Shown here: piece by piece, positions 8,536-16,024 of the stretch
Layout: the number at the start of each line of letters is the position of its first letter
How positions within the stretch are numbered: position 1 is the stretch's first letter
DNA from: UBA11740 sp035635855
GTDB lineage: Bacteria; Acidobacteriota; Blastocatellia; Pyrinomonadales; Pyrinomonadaceae
NCBI GenBank assembly: GCA_035635855.1
Contig: DASQAF010000009.1
Coordinates: forward strand, 124,001 to 188,000
Direction of reading: 5' to 3'
DNA length: 64,000 nt
Translations under genes and position numbers: made by a program
The notes under the pieces: model-generated
Database searches by the model: none
Told to the model about the DNA's origin: nothing
Seen by the model: only the letters and a program-made list of their open reading frames with translations

Positions 8536-8732
8536 TAGCTCCAAACTTTTTGGCTGTAGTCGAACGCACGAACGTGAGGTCCAACGGCAGGAGCGCGAGG
8601 GCCGCCGTCACTCGTTGCCTATTTTGCGTTCACTTTGGCGCCAGCGCAAGGATTTTTTTGCGCCAGACTCCGATTCGGCATCGCAGGAAATCAGGCGTGC
8701 GATAAGAGTTAAGGAGGCGAAGTGCCGCGCGG

Positions 8733-8761
8733 TTGACTTGATCGGCTGACTTACGTAAATT
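8733..8761 (+). promoter_or_regulatory. Promoter of tRNA-Gln
   Basis: TTGACT at 8733-8738 and TAAATT at 8756-8761 are separated by 17 bp, 12 bp in front of the mature tRNA 5' end. Confidence 0.7.
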
Positions 8762-8773
8762 CGATTTCGCTGC

Positions 8774-8847
8774 TGGGAGGTCGTCCAATGGTAGGACTCC
8801 AGACTCTGGATCTGGCTATCGGGGTTCGAGTCCCTGCCTCCCAGCCA
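8774..8847 (+). tRNA. tRNA-Gln (anticodon CTG)
   Basis: A full cloverleaf: acceptor arms TGGGAGG (8774-8780) and CCTCCCA (8837-8843), anticodon stem CCAGA/TCTGG with loop CTCTGGA giving CTG, and a T arm with GGTTCGAGTCC. CCA is encoded at 8845-8847. It reads CAG codons. Confidence 0.95.
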
Positions 8848-8866
8848 AACGAATTTCCATCCAGAT

Positions 8867-8902
8867 ACGGGCGACCCAGGAATTGAGTCGCCCGTTTTGT
8901 TT
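8867..8902 (+). terminator. Intrinsic terminator of tRNA-Gln
   Basis: Perfect 9-bp arms ACGGGCGAC (8867-8875) and GTCGCCCGT (8887-8895) are followed by TTTTGTTT, 20 bp behind the tRNA. Confidence 0.85.
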
Positions 8903-9051
8903 GCGTATAAGGGGCGAGCTGTTAACGCTCAACTCGAGTAAGAAGAAGCAGGCAGGATGTCTGCGCTCCCAGCGCTCGTTGCATTTCTCAGCCTGCGATT
9001 TGCACGTTCGGTTTGTTTCGGGTTAACTCAACATTACCCGAATGGTCCGGA

Positions 9052-10386
9052 ATGGAGGAGAACGAAACGGCGAGTAACCAAACTGCAAAGCCGGACAACG
9101 AGGCGCTTGAGTCGAAGGTCGATCGGGAAAGAAATCCGGTCAAGCGCTTGCTCTTGATCCTCGGTCCCGGCCTGATCACCGGAGCCTCAGACGATGACCC
9201 TTCGGGAATCGGAACCTACACCCAGGCGGGCGCCTCGCTGGGTTTCGCCACCTTATGGACCGCGCCGTTCACTCTGCCGATGATGGCGGCGGTCCAATTC
9301 ATCTGCGCCAAGATCGGAATGGTCAGCGGCATGGGCCTGGGCGGAGTGCTCCGCAAGCACTATCCGCGCTGGGTCGTCTATGCGGCCATTTCGCTGCTGG
9401 TCATCGCCAATACAATTAATGCGGGCACCGATATCGGCGCGATTGCCGCGTCCATTAATCTGCTCGTGCCGATTCCCGCAATCGCTCTCGTCGTACCAAT
9501 CGCCGCGGGAATTGTCGCGCTGCAAATCTTCTGCTCGTACAACCTCATTTCGCGAATCTTCAAGTGGCTGACGCTGACGCTTTTCGCCTACATCATCGCT
9601 GCATTTCTCGCCCGGCCTCACTGGGGTGAAGTACTGAAAGCCACGGTCATCCCGACGATTCGTTTCGATCACGTTTACCTCATGACGCTGGTGGCGATCC
9701 TGGGCACGACGATTTCGCCCTATCTGTTTTTCTGGCAGGCAAGTCAGGAGGTCGAGGAAGAATTGAAGATGGGACGCTCGAGTCTAGCTGAGCGCGAGGG
9801 CGCCACCGACAGAGAGATCAAGATTGCCGAGATCGACGTAGACGTCGGGATGGTCTTTGCCAGCCTGGTCTTTTATTTTGTGATTCTGGCCTCGGCGGCC
9901 ACTTTGCATGCCGCGGGCAAGACCGATATTCAAACAGCTACTGAAGCGGCCCAGGCCCTACGCCCGCTATCAGGCGTCGGAGCGACTATTCTATTCGCAC
10001 TCGGATTAATCGGTTGCGGCTTTCTGGCGGTGCCGGTGCTGACCGGATCGAGTGCTTACGCTATCGGCGAAGCCTTCGGATGGAATTGCGGCCTGAGTGA
10101 AAAGTTCCGCACCGCGCCGCGTTTTTATGGAGTCATCATCGCCTCGACATTGGTGGGGATGCTGATAAATTTTTGGAAGATTGCGCCGGTCACTGCGCTG
10201 TTCTGGACCGCGGTGATCAATGGCGTACTGGCCCCACCTTTGCTCGTCATGATCATGTTGGTTTCCAATAACAAGAAGGTGATGGGCAAACGCGTCAACG
10301 GAAAACTCACCAACATTATCGGATGGTCGACGGCGGCGATCATGTCCGCGGCGGCTATCGGCATGTTTGTGACCTGGGGAAATTGA
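9052..10386 (+). CDS. Nramp-family divalent metal transporter, variant motifs
   Basis: A 444-residue integral membrane protein with about 11 hydrophobic helices and the Nramp/SLC11 fold. TM1 reads GPGLITGASDDDPSGIGTYT where classical Mn/Fe Nramps have DPGN, and TM6 reads TTISPYLFFWQAS where they have a MPH motif. These are the metal-coordinating positions, so selectivity probably differs from classical proton-coupled Mn/Fe uptake; Nramp-related Mg transporters are a known divergent clade. A hydrophilic loop (SSLAEREGATDREIK) follows TM6. ATG at 9052 is chosen because the upstream extension is not hydrophobic or conserved-looking. It stands alone between repeats. Confidence 0.85.
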   Translation: MEENETASNQTAKPDNEALESKVDRERNPVKRLLLILGPGLITGASDDDPSGIGTYTQAGASLGFATLWTAPFTLPMMAAVQFICAKIGMVSGMGLGGVLRKHYPRWVVYAAISLLVIANTINAGTDIGAIAASINLLVPIPAIALVVPIAAGIVALQIFCSYNLISRIFKWLTLTLFAYIIAAFLARPHWGEVLKATVIPTIRFDHVYLMTLVAILGTTISPYLFFWQASQEVEEELKMGRSSLAEREGATDREIKIAEIDVDVGMVFASLVFYFVILASAATLHAAGKTDIQTATEAAQALRPLSGVGATILFALGLIGCGFLAVPVLTGSSAYAIGEAFGWNCGLSEKFRTAPRFYGVIIASTLVGMLINFWKIAPVTALFWTAVINGVLAPPLLVMIMLVSNNKKVMGKRVNGKLTNIIGWSTAAIMSAAAIGMFVTWGN

Positions 10387-10397
10387 AAAGCGAAATC

Positions 10398-10505
10398 GGC
10401 CACGGAGTCACAGAGAAAAGGCAGATCAGGACTGGTCAGAAAAGCCATTCGGCCTGACCACTCTTTTGACTTCATTTTTCTCGGTTTCTCTTTGTCTCTG
10501 TGGCT
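10398..10505. repeat. Long imperfect hairpin of the CACGGAG..CACAGAG family
   Basis: GGCCACGGAGTCACAGAGAAA (10398-10418) pairs imperfectly with TTTCTCTTTGTCTCTGTGGC (about 10486-10505). It fills the gap between transporter and exporter genes. Confidence 0.8.
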
Positions 10506-10587
10506 GCCAGTTTTTCAGCAGCCCGTTAGGTGATTGAACCCAATCAATGGCATCTTTAGCATTACTAAGAAAAAGGATTTCCCGCTA

Positions 10588-12432
10588 ATGGCTGAGAAGA
10601 AAAAGCGTCCTTCACTTTCAACGGTCTGGCTTGATGCGAAAGAGCTGGTTTGGGCACATCGCTACCGCCTCGCCGTGGGGCTCTTGCTCATGGTGGTCAA
10701 CCGGCTCGCCGGTTTTGTTCTGCCTTCCAGCACGAAGTACCTGGTTGACGAAGTTATAATTAAGCACCGGGGTGAATTGCTGATGACCCTCGCCGTCGCC
10801 GTGGGCGTCGCGACTTTGATTCAGGCAGTGAGTTCTTTCGGCCTCTCGCAAGTGCTCGGCGTGGCCGCTCAACGCGCCATCACTGAGATGCGCAAGAGCG
10901 TGCAGGAGCACGTCGCGCGTCTGCCGGTGAAATATTTTGATTCAACCCAGACGGGCGTGCTCATCTCGCGCATCATGACCGACGCCGAAGGCATTCGTAA
11001 CCTCGTCGGCACCGGACTGGTGCAACTGGTCAGCAGCGTCGTCACGGCGTTAATCGCGCTCTGCGTCTTGTTCTATCTGAACTGGCGGATGACTTCGATC
11101 ACGCTGATTGCCCTGGCAATCTTTGGCGGCTGCATGTCGCTGGCTTTCAACCGGCTGCGCCCGCTGTTTCGCGAACGCGGCAAAATCAATGCGGAGGTTA
11201 CCGGACGGCTGGCGGAAACTCTGGGCGGCATTCGCATCGTCAAGGCTTATTCAGCAGAGAAACGCGAAGAGATCGTTTTTGCGCGCGGCGCTCATCGCCT
11301 GTTTCGCAACGTCGCCCGTGCGATGACCGGCGTCTCGAGCGTGACCGCCTTTTCCACGGTGATCATCGGCGGCATTAGCGTGATCCTGATTCTGTTCGGC
11401 GGGCGTTCCGTCCTCGCGGGGACGATGACGCCGGGCCAGTTTTTCATGTACATCTCTTTCACGATGCTGGTGGCGATGCCGCTGGTTGAGATCGCCAACA
11501 TCGGAACGCAGATTACCGAAGCCTTTGCCGGTCTCGATCGGATACGGGAGATCAAGCGCATGGCGACTGAGGACGAGGATGACGCCGATCGGGAATCGCT
11601 GGAGCAGATCGAAGGCGAGATAAGCTTTGAAGACGTCAGCTTTGAGTATAATGAGAGCGTCCCTGTTCTCAAACACGTTTCATTTCAGGCGGCTGACGGA
11701 TCGACCACGGCTCTGGTCGGCTCAAGCGGCTCAGGAAAAAGCACTCTGATCAGTCTGGTGATGGCTTTCAATCGTCCGCTCTCCGGCCGCGTGCTGGTGG
11801 ATGGGCGAGACCTCGCTTCTATTCGTTTGCGCGATTACCGAACTCAGCTCGGCGTGGTTTTGCAGGACAACTTTCTCTTCGATGGAACTATCGCTGAAAA
11901 TATTTCCTTTGCGCATCCGCGCGCCACGCGCGAGCAAATCGTCGAGGCCAGCCGCATCGCACACTGCGAGGAATTTGTTAATGGCTTTGAAAACGGCTAT
12001 GACACAATCGTGGGTGAACGCGGCGTAAAATTATCCGGAGGCCAGCGCCAGCGCGTGGCCATCGCCCGCGCGATTCTGTCTGAGCCGAAGATCTTGATTC
12101 TCGACGAAGCGACCTCGAGCCTGGATAGCGAGAGCGAAGCCCTGATTCAGGACGGTCTTCAGTCGTTGCGGCGAGGCCGCACAACTTTCGTCATCGCGCA
12201 CCGCCTTTCGACGATTCGCAGCGCGGATCAGATTCTGGTGCTGGAGCATGGTGAGATCGTTGAGCGCGGCACGCATGAAGAACTGCTCCTGGTGGATGGA
12301 CGTTACAAGCAACTCTATGACAAGCAGTACAAGTTCGAGCGGAATCAGTTCATCAATCCCGGCGAGGATTTCACGCCAGAGCCACCGAAGGCAGTAGTCT
12401 CAACGACGCCGACCGCCGACGCGAACCTGTAA
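10588..12432 (+). CDS. ABC exporter half-transporter (MsbA/LmrA-like)
   Basis: A 614-residue fusion of a six-helix exporter membrane domain (residues about 20-320) and a nucleotide-binding domain. Walker A is VGSSGSGKST, the signature is LSGGQRQRVAIARA, Walker B is ILILDEATSSLD and the H-loop lies in VIAHRLST. It would act as a homodimer exporting lipid or drug-like substrates across the inner membrane; the substrate cannot be called. ATG at 10588, behind AAAGGAT, is preferred to a TTG at 10534. No partner gene adjoins it. Confidence 0.93.
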   Translation: MAEKKKRPSLSTVWLDAKELVWAHRYRLAVGLLLMVVNRLAGFVLPSSTKYLVDEVIIKHRGELLMTLAVAVGVATLIQAVSSFGLSQVLGVAAQRAITEMRKSVQEHVARLPVKYFDSTQTGVLISRIMTDAEGIRNLVGTGLVQLVSSVVTALIALCVLFYLNWRMTSITLIALAIFGGCMSLAFNRLRPLFRERGKINAEVTGRLAETLGGIRIVKAYSAEKREEIVFARGAHRLFRNVARAMTGVSSVTAFSTVIIGGISVILILFGGRSVLAGTMTPGQFFMYISFTMLVAMPLVEIANIGTQITEAFAGLDRIREIKRMATEDEDDADRESLEQIEGEISFEDVSFEYNESVPVLKHVSFQAADGSTTALVGSSGSGKSTLISLVMAFNRPLSGRVLVDGRDLASIRLRDYRTQLGVVLQDNFLFDGTIAENISFAHPRATREQIVEASRIAHCEEFVNGFENGYDTIVGERGVKLSGGQRQRVAIARAILSEPKILILDEATSSLDSESEALIQDGLQSLRRGRTTFVIAHRLSTIRSADQILVLEHGEIVERGTHEELLLVDGRYKQLYDKQYKFERNQFINPGEDFTPEPPKAVVSTTPTADANL

Positions 12433-12446
12433 AGAAAAACCTCGAT

Positions 12447-12589
12447 CCGCAGATTACAGAGACAAGCGGGGCAGTAGCCCGACCGTGAGAGAGGGCGTAA
12501 TCATGACCAGGATATTAGTGATGGCGCAAGTTGATGACGAAGCTGCTTACGCGCGGGCTACTGCCTCTGTGTATCTGCGTAATCTGCGG
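12447..12589. repeat. Nested double inverted repeat
   Basis: Outer arms CCGCAGATTACAGAGAC (12447-12463) and CTCTGTGTATCTGCGTAATCTGCGG (12565-12589) enclose inner arms GGCAGTAGCCCG (12470-12481) and CGGGCTACTGCC (about 12553-12564). The inner pair belongs to the GCACTAGCCCGACCGTCAGG family seen at 23774 and 63503, so one repeat has landed inside another. Confidence 0.8.
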
Positions 12590-12618
12590 ACAAACTTAAT
12601 TCCGAGAGGACAAAAAAC

Positions 12619-13056
12619 ATGGCAGACACTCAACAGTCTTACGCAAACCACACCCGTTGGCATCCTCCCTTCCACTTTTTCGTGATCCCGGTGATGCTGA
12701 TCAATTTCATTTGGGCAATCGTCGAGTTCGTGAAGACCCCGGCGTGGCATCAGGGCTGGTGGATTGTGGTTTCGGCTGCCCTGGTGGTGCTGGCTTTTTT
12801 GGTAAGAATCAACGCCCTTAAAGTACAAGACCGGCTCATCCGGCTCGAGGAGCGACTCCGCTATCAACAACTGCTACCCGCTGAACTGGCACAGCAATGC
12901 GGATCGCTCGCCCTCGGATCAACCATCGCGCTTCGGTTTGCTTCCGACGAGGAGTTGGAGGGATTGATTCGAGAAGTGCTGGGAGGCCGGCTCAACAAAT
13001 CTGCTGAGATTAAGAAAGCAATCAAGAATTGGCGTGGCGACACGGTCCGCGTTTGA
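12619..13056 (+). CDS. DUF6526 family two-helix membrane protein
   Basis: A 145-residue protein with two transmembrane helices at about residues 17-37 (FFVIPVMLINFIWAIVEF) and 48-66 (WIVVSAALVVLAFLVR), then a cytoplasmic helical tail (RLIRLEERLRYQQLLP). This matches DUF6526, whose function is unknown. GAGAGGA lies 9 bp before the ATG. It converges with the amidohydrolase gene six bases away. Confidence 0.85.
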   Translation: MADTQQSYANHTRWHPPFHFFVIPVMLINFIWAIVEFVKTPAWHQGWWIVVSAALVVLAFLVRINALKVQDRLIRLEERLRYQQLLPAELAQQCGSLALGSTIALRFASDEELEGLIREVLGGRLNKSAEIKKAIKNWRGDTVRV

Positions 13057-13062
13057 CAAAGA

Positions 13063-14325
13063 CTACGGCCTATAAATCGAGCCGTTCTTCATTACGAATC
13101 TCACGCGACGCAGGGCTGAGACGTCGTGCGTTGGATCGCCTTCGACAGCGATCAGATCCGCAAACAGTCCAACCTTTATTCGCCCGATTTTGTCTTCCAT
13201 ATGCAGCACGCGCGCATCGACTGATGTCGCCGAGCGCAGCGCATCAATAATCGGCATGCCCCACGCAACCATGGTTTCAATTTCGCGCGCGTTATCGCCA
13301 TGCGCAAAGACACCGACGTCGCTGCCGCTGGCAATCGTGACTCCGGCATCGAGCGCCTGTTTGAAAACAATTTTCTTCTTATCGGCATTCGCGCCGGCAA
13401 CCGACAATGTCGGGCAGAGCGCCGTGCCCTTTTCTTTCATCAAGCGAAAGATTTCCGGCGTGCCGCCGTCGCCATGCTCAATCGTCTCAACCCCGGCCAG
13501 AATCGCGCGCCGCATGCCTTCCGTCGAAGTTGCGTGCGCGGACACGGGAATTCCGGCGCTCTTCGAAACTTCTACGGCGAGCTTTAACTCTTCCAGGGTA
13601 AATGTCGCATGCGCCGCGCCGCCCGCGCCCCAGCGATAGTCCGCGTAGACCTTGATCCAATCCGCGCCTTTGCCGATTTGTTCGCGCACCACGCGCGTCA
13701 GACCGTCGACGCCGTCGGCTTCCTCAGCGCCCTGCGGCACATCCCACTCGGGCGCATAACCTTTTGGAGCATAACTGCCGGTCGCGACAATCGCCCGCGT
13801 TGCTACCAACAGCCGCGGCCCCGGAATGATTCCCTGTTGCACTGCCTGCTTCAATCCCACGTCGGCGTAGCCTGCGCCTTCGGTCCCAAGGTCGCGCAGA
13901 GTCGTGAAGCCGGCGAGCAACTCGTTTCGCAAATGATTGGTGGCGCGCGCGATTCTCAAACTAAGCGCTTCGTGCGCGACCTGATCGTTCCAAACCGTCT
14001 CAGTGTAAGGGTGCAGCAGAATGTGCGAGTGCGCGTCGATCAGCCCGGGCATCAGAGTCATTCCCGGCAACTCGATTACCTTGACGCCGGATGGAGCATT
14101 AACTTCACGCGCTGGTCCAACCGCTTCAATCTTCTCGCCCCGCACTAATACTACCCAATCCCCGTGCGGCTGCATCGACTCACCATCAAAGATGCGCGCG
14201 GGCTTGAGAAGATAGACGCTGTCAGGTGGTTTCGGAGGGGTCGATTGAGTCTGAGCGAGTAAAGTCGTTGGAAAGACCAGAGCAGCAACGATCGTCAAGA
14301 GAAGAAAAAGCCAGAGAAGGCGCAT
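13063..14325 (-). CDS. Secreted amidohydrolase (imidazolonepropionase-like / prolidase-like)
   Basis: A 420-residue amidohydrolase with a signal peptide (MRLLWLFLLLTIVAALVFPTT, cleavage near LLAQT). Metal ligands of the binuclear TIM barrel are visible: HSH in LIDAHSHILLH, a candidate carboxylated Lys in GADWIKVYADY, VSAHAT, TIEHGDG and the Asp in IASGSDVGV. Family members hydrolyse dipeptides or cyclic amides; substrate unknown. ATG at 14325 follows AAGGA with 7-bp spacing and gives the signal peptide at the N-terminus, so it replaces an upstream ATG at 14355. A paralogue lies at 45045-46397. Confidence 0.9.
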   Translation of the reverse strand: MRLLWLFLLLTIVAALVFPTTLLAQTQSTPPKPPDSVYLLKPARIFDGESMQPHGDWVVLVRGEKIEAVGPAREVNAPSGVKVIELPGMTLMPGLIDAHSHILLHPYTETVWNDQVAHEALSLRIARATNHLRNELLAGFTTLRDLGTEGAGYADVGLKQAVQQGIIPGPRLLVATRAIVATGSYAPKGYAPEWDVPQGAEEADGVDGLTRVVREQIGKGADWIKVYADYRWGAGGAAHATFTLEELKLAVEVSKSAGIPVSAHATSTEGMRRAILAGVETIEHGDGGTPEIFRLMKEKGTALCPTLSVAGANADKKKIVFKQALDAGVTIASGSDVGVFAHGDNAREIETMVAWGMPIIDALRSATSVDARVLHMEDKIGRIKVGLFADLIAVEGDPTHDVSALRRVRFVMKNGSIYRP

Positions 14326-14393
14326 GTCACGATCCTTTCCGAGGCGGATTGTCATATCGATCTCTAATTAGGGCGATAATATACTTGATTGAC

Positions 14394-14735
14394 CTAGTTG
14401 GAATTTGCTTCGTTTGCTTCGGATTCTTTGCGCCCGTCGTCGGTAAGGAGAAACTCATTCAGTGCGCGGTTATAGGTAATCCAATGGCGTGCTTGCATCT
14501 TCTTTAGGTCGCGGCCCATTACCCTTCGTTGAAGGTCGCCCTCTTTGGTTCCCAAATACCCTACCCACGTGTATACGTCTGAGTCGGGGCCTTCTACTTG
14601 TTCCTCTATGAAAAGGCGCTCGCCCTCACACATGCGTTTAAGAATCAGCTGTTGTTCGATTCCGTCTTCGACATCATATTTTCTCTTTAGTTCTTCCTCG
14701 TATTCCTGCAAGGCTTTGCTCTTTTTCATGTCCAT
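14394..14735 (-). CDS. Small hypothetical protein, last gene of the ppdK downstream group
   Basis: A 113-residue hydrophilic protein starting MDMKKSKALQEYEEELKRKY, with a central QARHWITYNRALNEFLLTDDG that could be a winged-helix-like segment. I do not recognise the family. Its ATG (14735-14733) overlaps the stop of the preceding gene in a TGATG junction, which indicates translational coupling. Confidence 0.65.
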   Translation of the reverse strand: MDMKKSKALQEYEEELKRKYDVEDGIEQQLILKRMCEGERLFIEEQVEGPDSDVYTWVGYLGTKEGDLQRRVMGRDLKKMQARHWITYNRALNEFLLTDDGRKESEANEANSN

Positions 14736-15052
14736 CAACCTTCAGTCGGGGTTTCGCCACTCGGTAGAATAGTCGGATCGCCTACGATTAGATGGACGCC
14801 TTCTGGAAGAGGCTTTTCCCACGCTTCACTTCGGTTGGCTTTAATGAACTCAAGGAATACTTCTGCTGCCTTGGGAGAATAAAAGAATGAATAACGTTTC
14901 GATTGAATCTCATTCAAGTCGTACACGGCGAACCCTTGTGGCTCCCCAAGAGAGCGGTAAGCGACTATTGCTCGGTCGGCGAATTGGTATTGAGGACTAA
15001 GATCAGGGCCTTGATCATTGTCAAGATCGAATGTGACTCTGTACCATGCCAT
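14735..15052 (-). CDS. Small hypothetical protein
   Basis: A 105-residue soluble protein (MAWYRVTFDLDNDQGPDLSP..) with no signal or membrane segment and no recognised family. It sits 8 bp after the membrane protein gene and overlaps the next gene by one base. It looks like an ordinary small cytoplasmic protein within a compact cluster. Confidence 0.65.
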   Translation of the reverse strand: MAWYRVTFDLDNDQGPDLSPQYQFADRAIVAYRSLGEPQGFAVYDLNEIQSKRYSFFYSPKAAEVFLEFIKANRSEAWEKPLPEGVHLIVGDPTILPSGETPTEG

Positions 15053-15060
15053 TATAAGGG

Positions 15061-15405
15061 CTAGCCTTTCCCGTTTCGTATACTCGGTGCGGGACTTCGC
15101 AGCAAGAAATAGAGAATAGTAGTCAGCAAGAGTATGCCTATGATCTGGAATGTCAACCGCGTTTGATCAATGCGCACGTTGAAGAACTCGAGTTGTACAT
15201 TATTGCCTTCACCGAGGGAGAACAGTCGAGCCAACGCAGTCGGATCTTGTGGGGTGTGTTGTCCAAAAATCAGATGGTAACCTGCGGCGCGTTCAACTCC
15301 AGCGAGTTCTGGGTATTTGCAAGTATAAACCCACGGCGGGAACAGAATAGCAACAAGCAGCAAAACCGAACCGATTGTGAGGACAAGCCTCTGCGCCAAA
15401 TTCAT
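15061..15405 (-). CDS. Small membrane protein with two helices
   Basis: A 114-residue protein with an N-terminal helix (LVLTIGSVLLLVAILFPPW), an exposed loop of about 60 residues containing a single Cys, and a second helix (IIGILLLTTILYFLL). Family unknown. It begins three bases after the stop of the preceding gene in a tightly packed same-strand run. Confidence 0.65.
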   Translation of the reverse strand: MNLAQRLVLTIGSVLLLVAILFPPWVYTCKYPELAGVERAAGYHLIFGQHTPQDPTALARLFSLGEGNNVQLEFFNVRIDQTRLTFQIIGILLLTTILYFLLRSPAPSIRNGKG

Positions 15406-15408
15406 CTG

Positions 15409-15762
15409 TCACGCAGCTTTCTTTTTCTTGTGGCTTTTCTTTCCTTCTCGTATTGGGCTTACAGCGCCGGAAGTGATCGCTGTCCCTGAGAGCGAGAGCT
15501 TAGGCCGCGTGCTTCTTTTCCTTGCCTTACTCTTGCGCTTCGAGGTTGACCGCGTTGATAACCGAATCGCCTCGGGAGCATGTCGTTTTGCCTGAGACAT
15601 CGCTGCGTCAAAATCCTCTGGCTTCATTCGGTGATATTCCAACTCAACTTTGTCTCGCTTTGCTTTTGAGAGCTTTGCATACTTGCCACGCACCATCTCC
15701 CCCAAATCAGCGCGCTTGTATTCAGGCCGGCCCCAATCATTGAGTTCTGATTGATTAGCCAT
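15409..15762 (-). CDS. Small basic protein overlapping a DUF2442 gene
   Basis: A 117-residue protein with a conserved-looking N-terminus (DWGRPEYKRADLGEMVRGKY) and a very Lys/Arg/Ser-rich tail ending in KKSHKKKKAA. The basic tail could bind nucleic acid. Its start overlaps the end of the DUF2442 gene by 8 bp, the arrangement often seen for toxin-antitoxin pairs, but I cannot assign it to a toxin or antitoxin family. Confidence 0.65.
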   Translation of the reverse strand: MANQSELNDWGRPEYKRADLGEMVRGKYAKLSKAKRDKVELEYHRMKPEDFDAAMSQAKRHAPEAIRLSTRSTSKRKSKARKRSTRPKLSLSGTAITSGAVSPIREGKKSHKKKKAA

Positions 15763-16012
15763 TGCAGTCGCCGTTACCTGAGATTGGTAGGCCTTCGAGG
15801 TATAAAGTCTCAGGGCTAATATCCTGCTCGTTCGGCCATTGGACCGTGCCGAAAGCGAGATCTACCTGTTTGAAGCATTTCAGGTCTTTCAGTTCGCGAA
15901 AAACTAGGTAATCCAGATAGGGCTTCACATCGAACCTTTTCACACTGCCATCGTTGAACTGCAGATCCAGAGAAAAGTCGTCGTTCGCTGTCACCGCCGT
16001 AATCTTGTTCAC
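15755..16012 (-). CDS. DUF2442 domain protein
   Basis: An 85-residue protein (ITAVTANDDFSLDLQFNDGSVKRFDVKPYL) matching DUF2442, a small fold often encoded beside DUF4160 proteins and suspected to be an antitoxin-like partner. Here the neighbour is a basic protein of unknown family. It starts 12 bp behind the ppdK stop codon, so it may be cotranscribed with ppdK. Confidence 0.8.
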   Translation of the reverse strand: MNKITAVTANDDFSLDLQFNDGSVKRFDVKPYLDYLVFRELKDLKCFKQVDLAFGTVQWPNEQDISPETLYLEGLPISGNGDCNG

Positions 16013-16024
16013 CTAATTCGCTCG

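Noticed and set aside
12485..12685. Short frame MREGVIMTRILVMAQVDD.. before the DUF6526 gene
   Set aside because: It reads through the nested repeat and overlaps the next gene's start in another frame; no support for translation.
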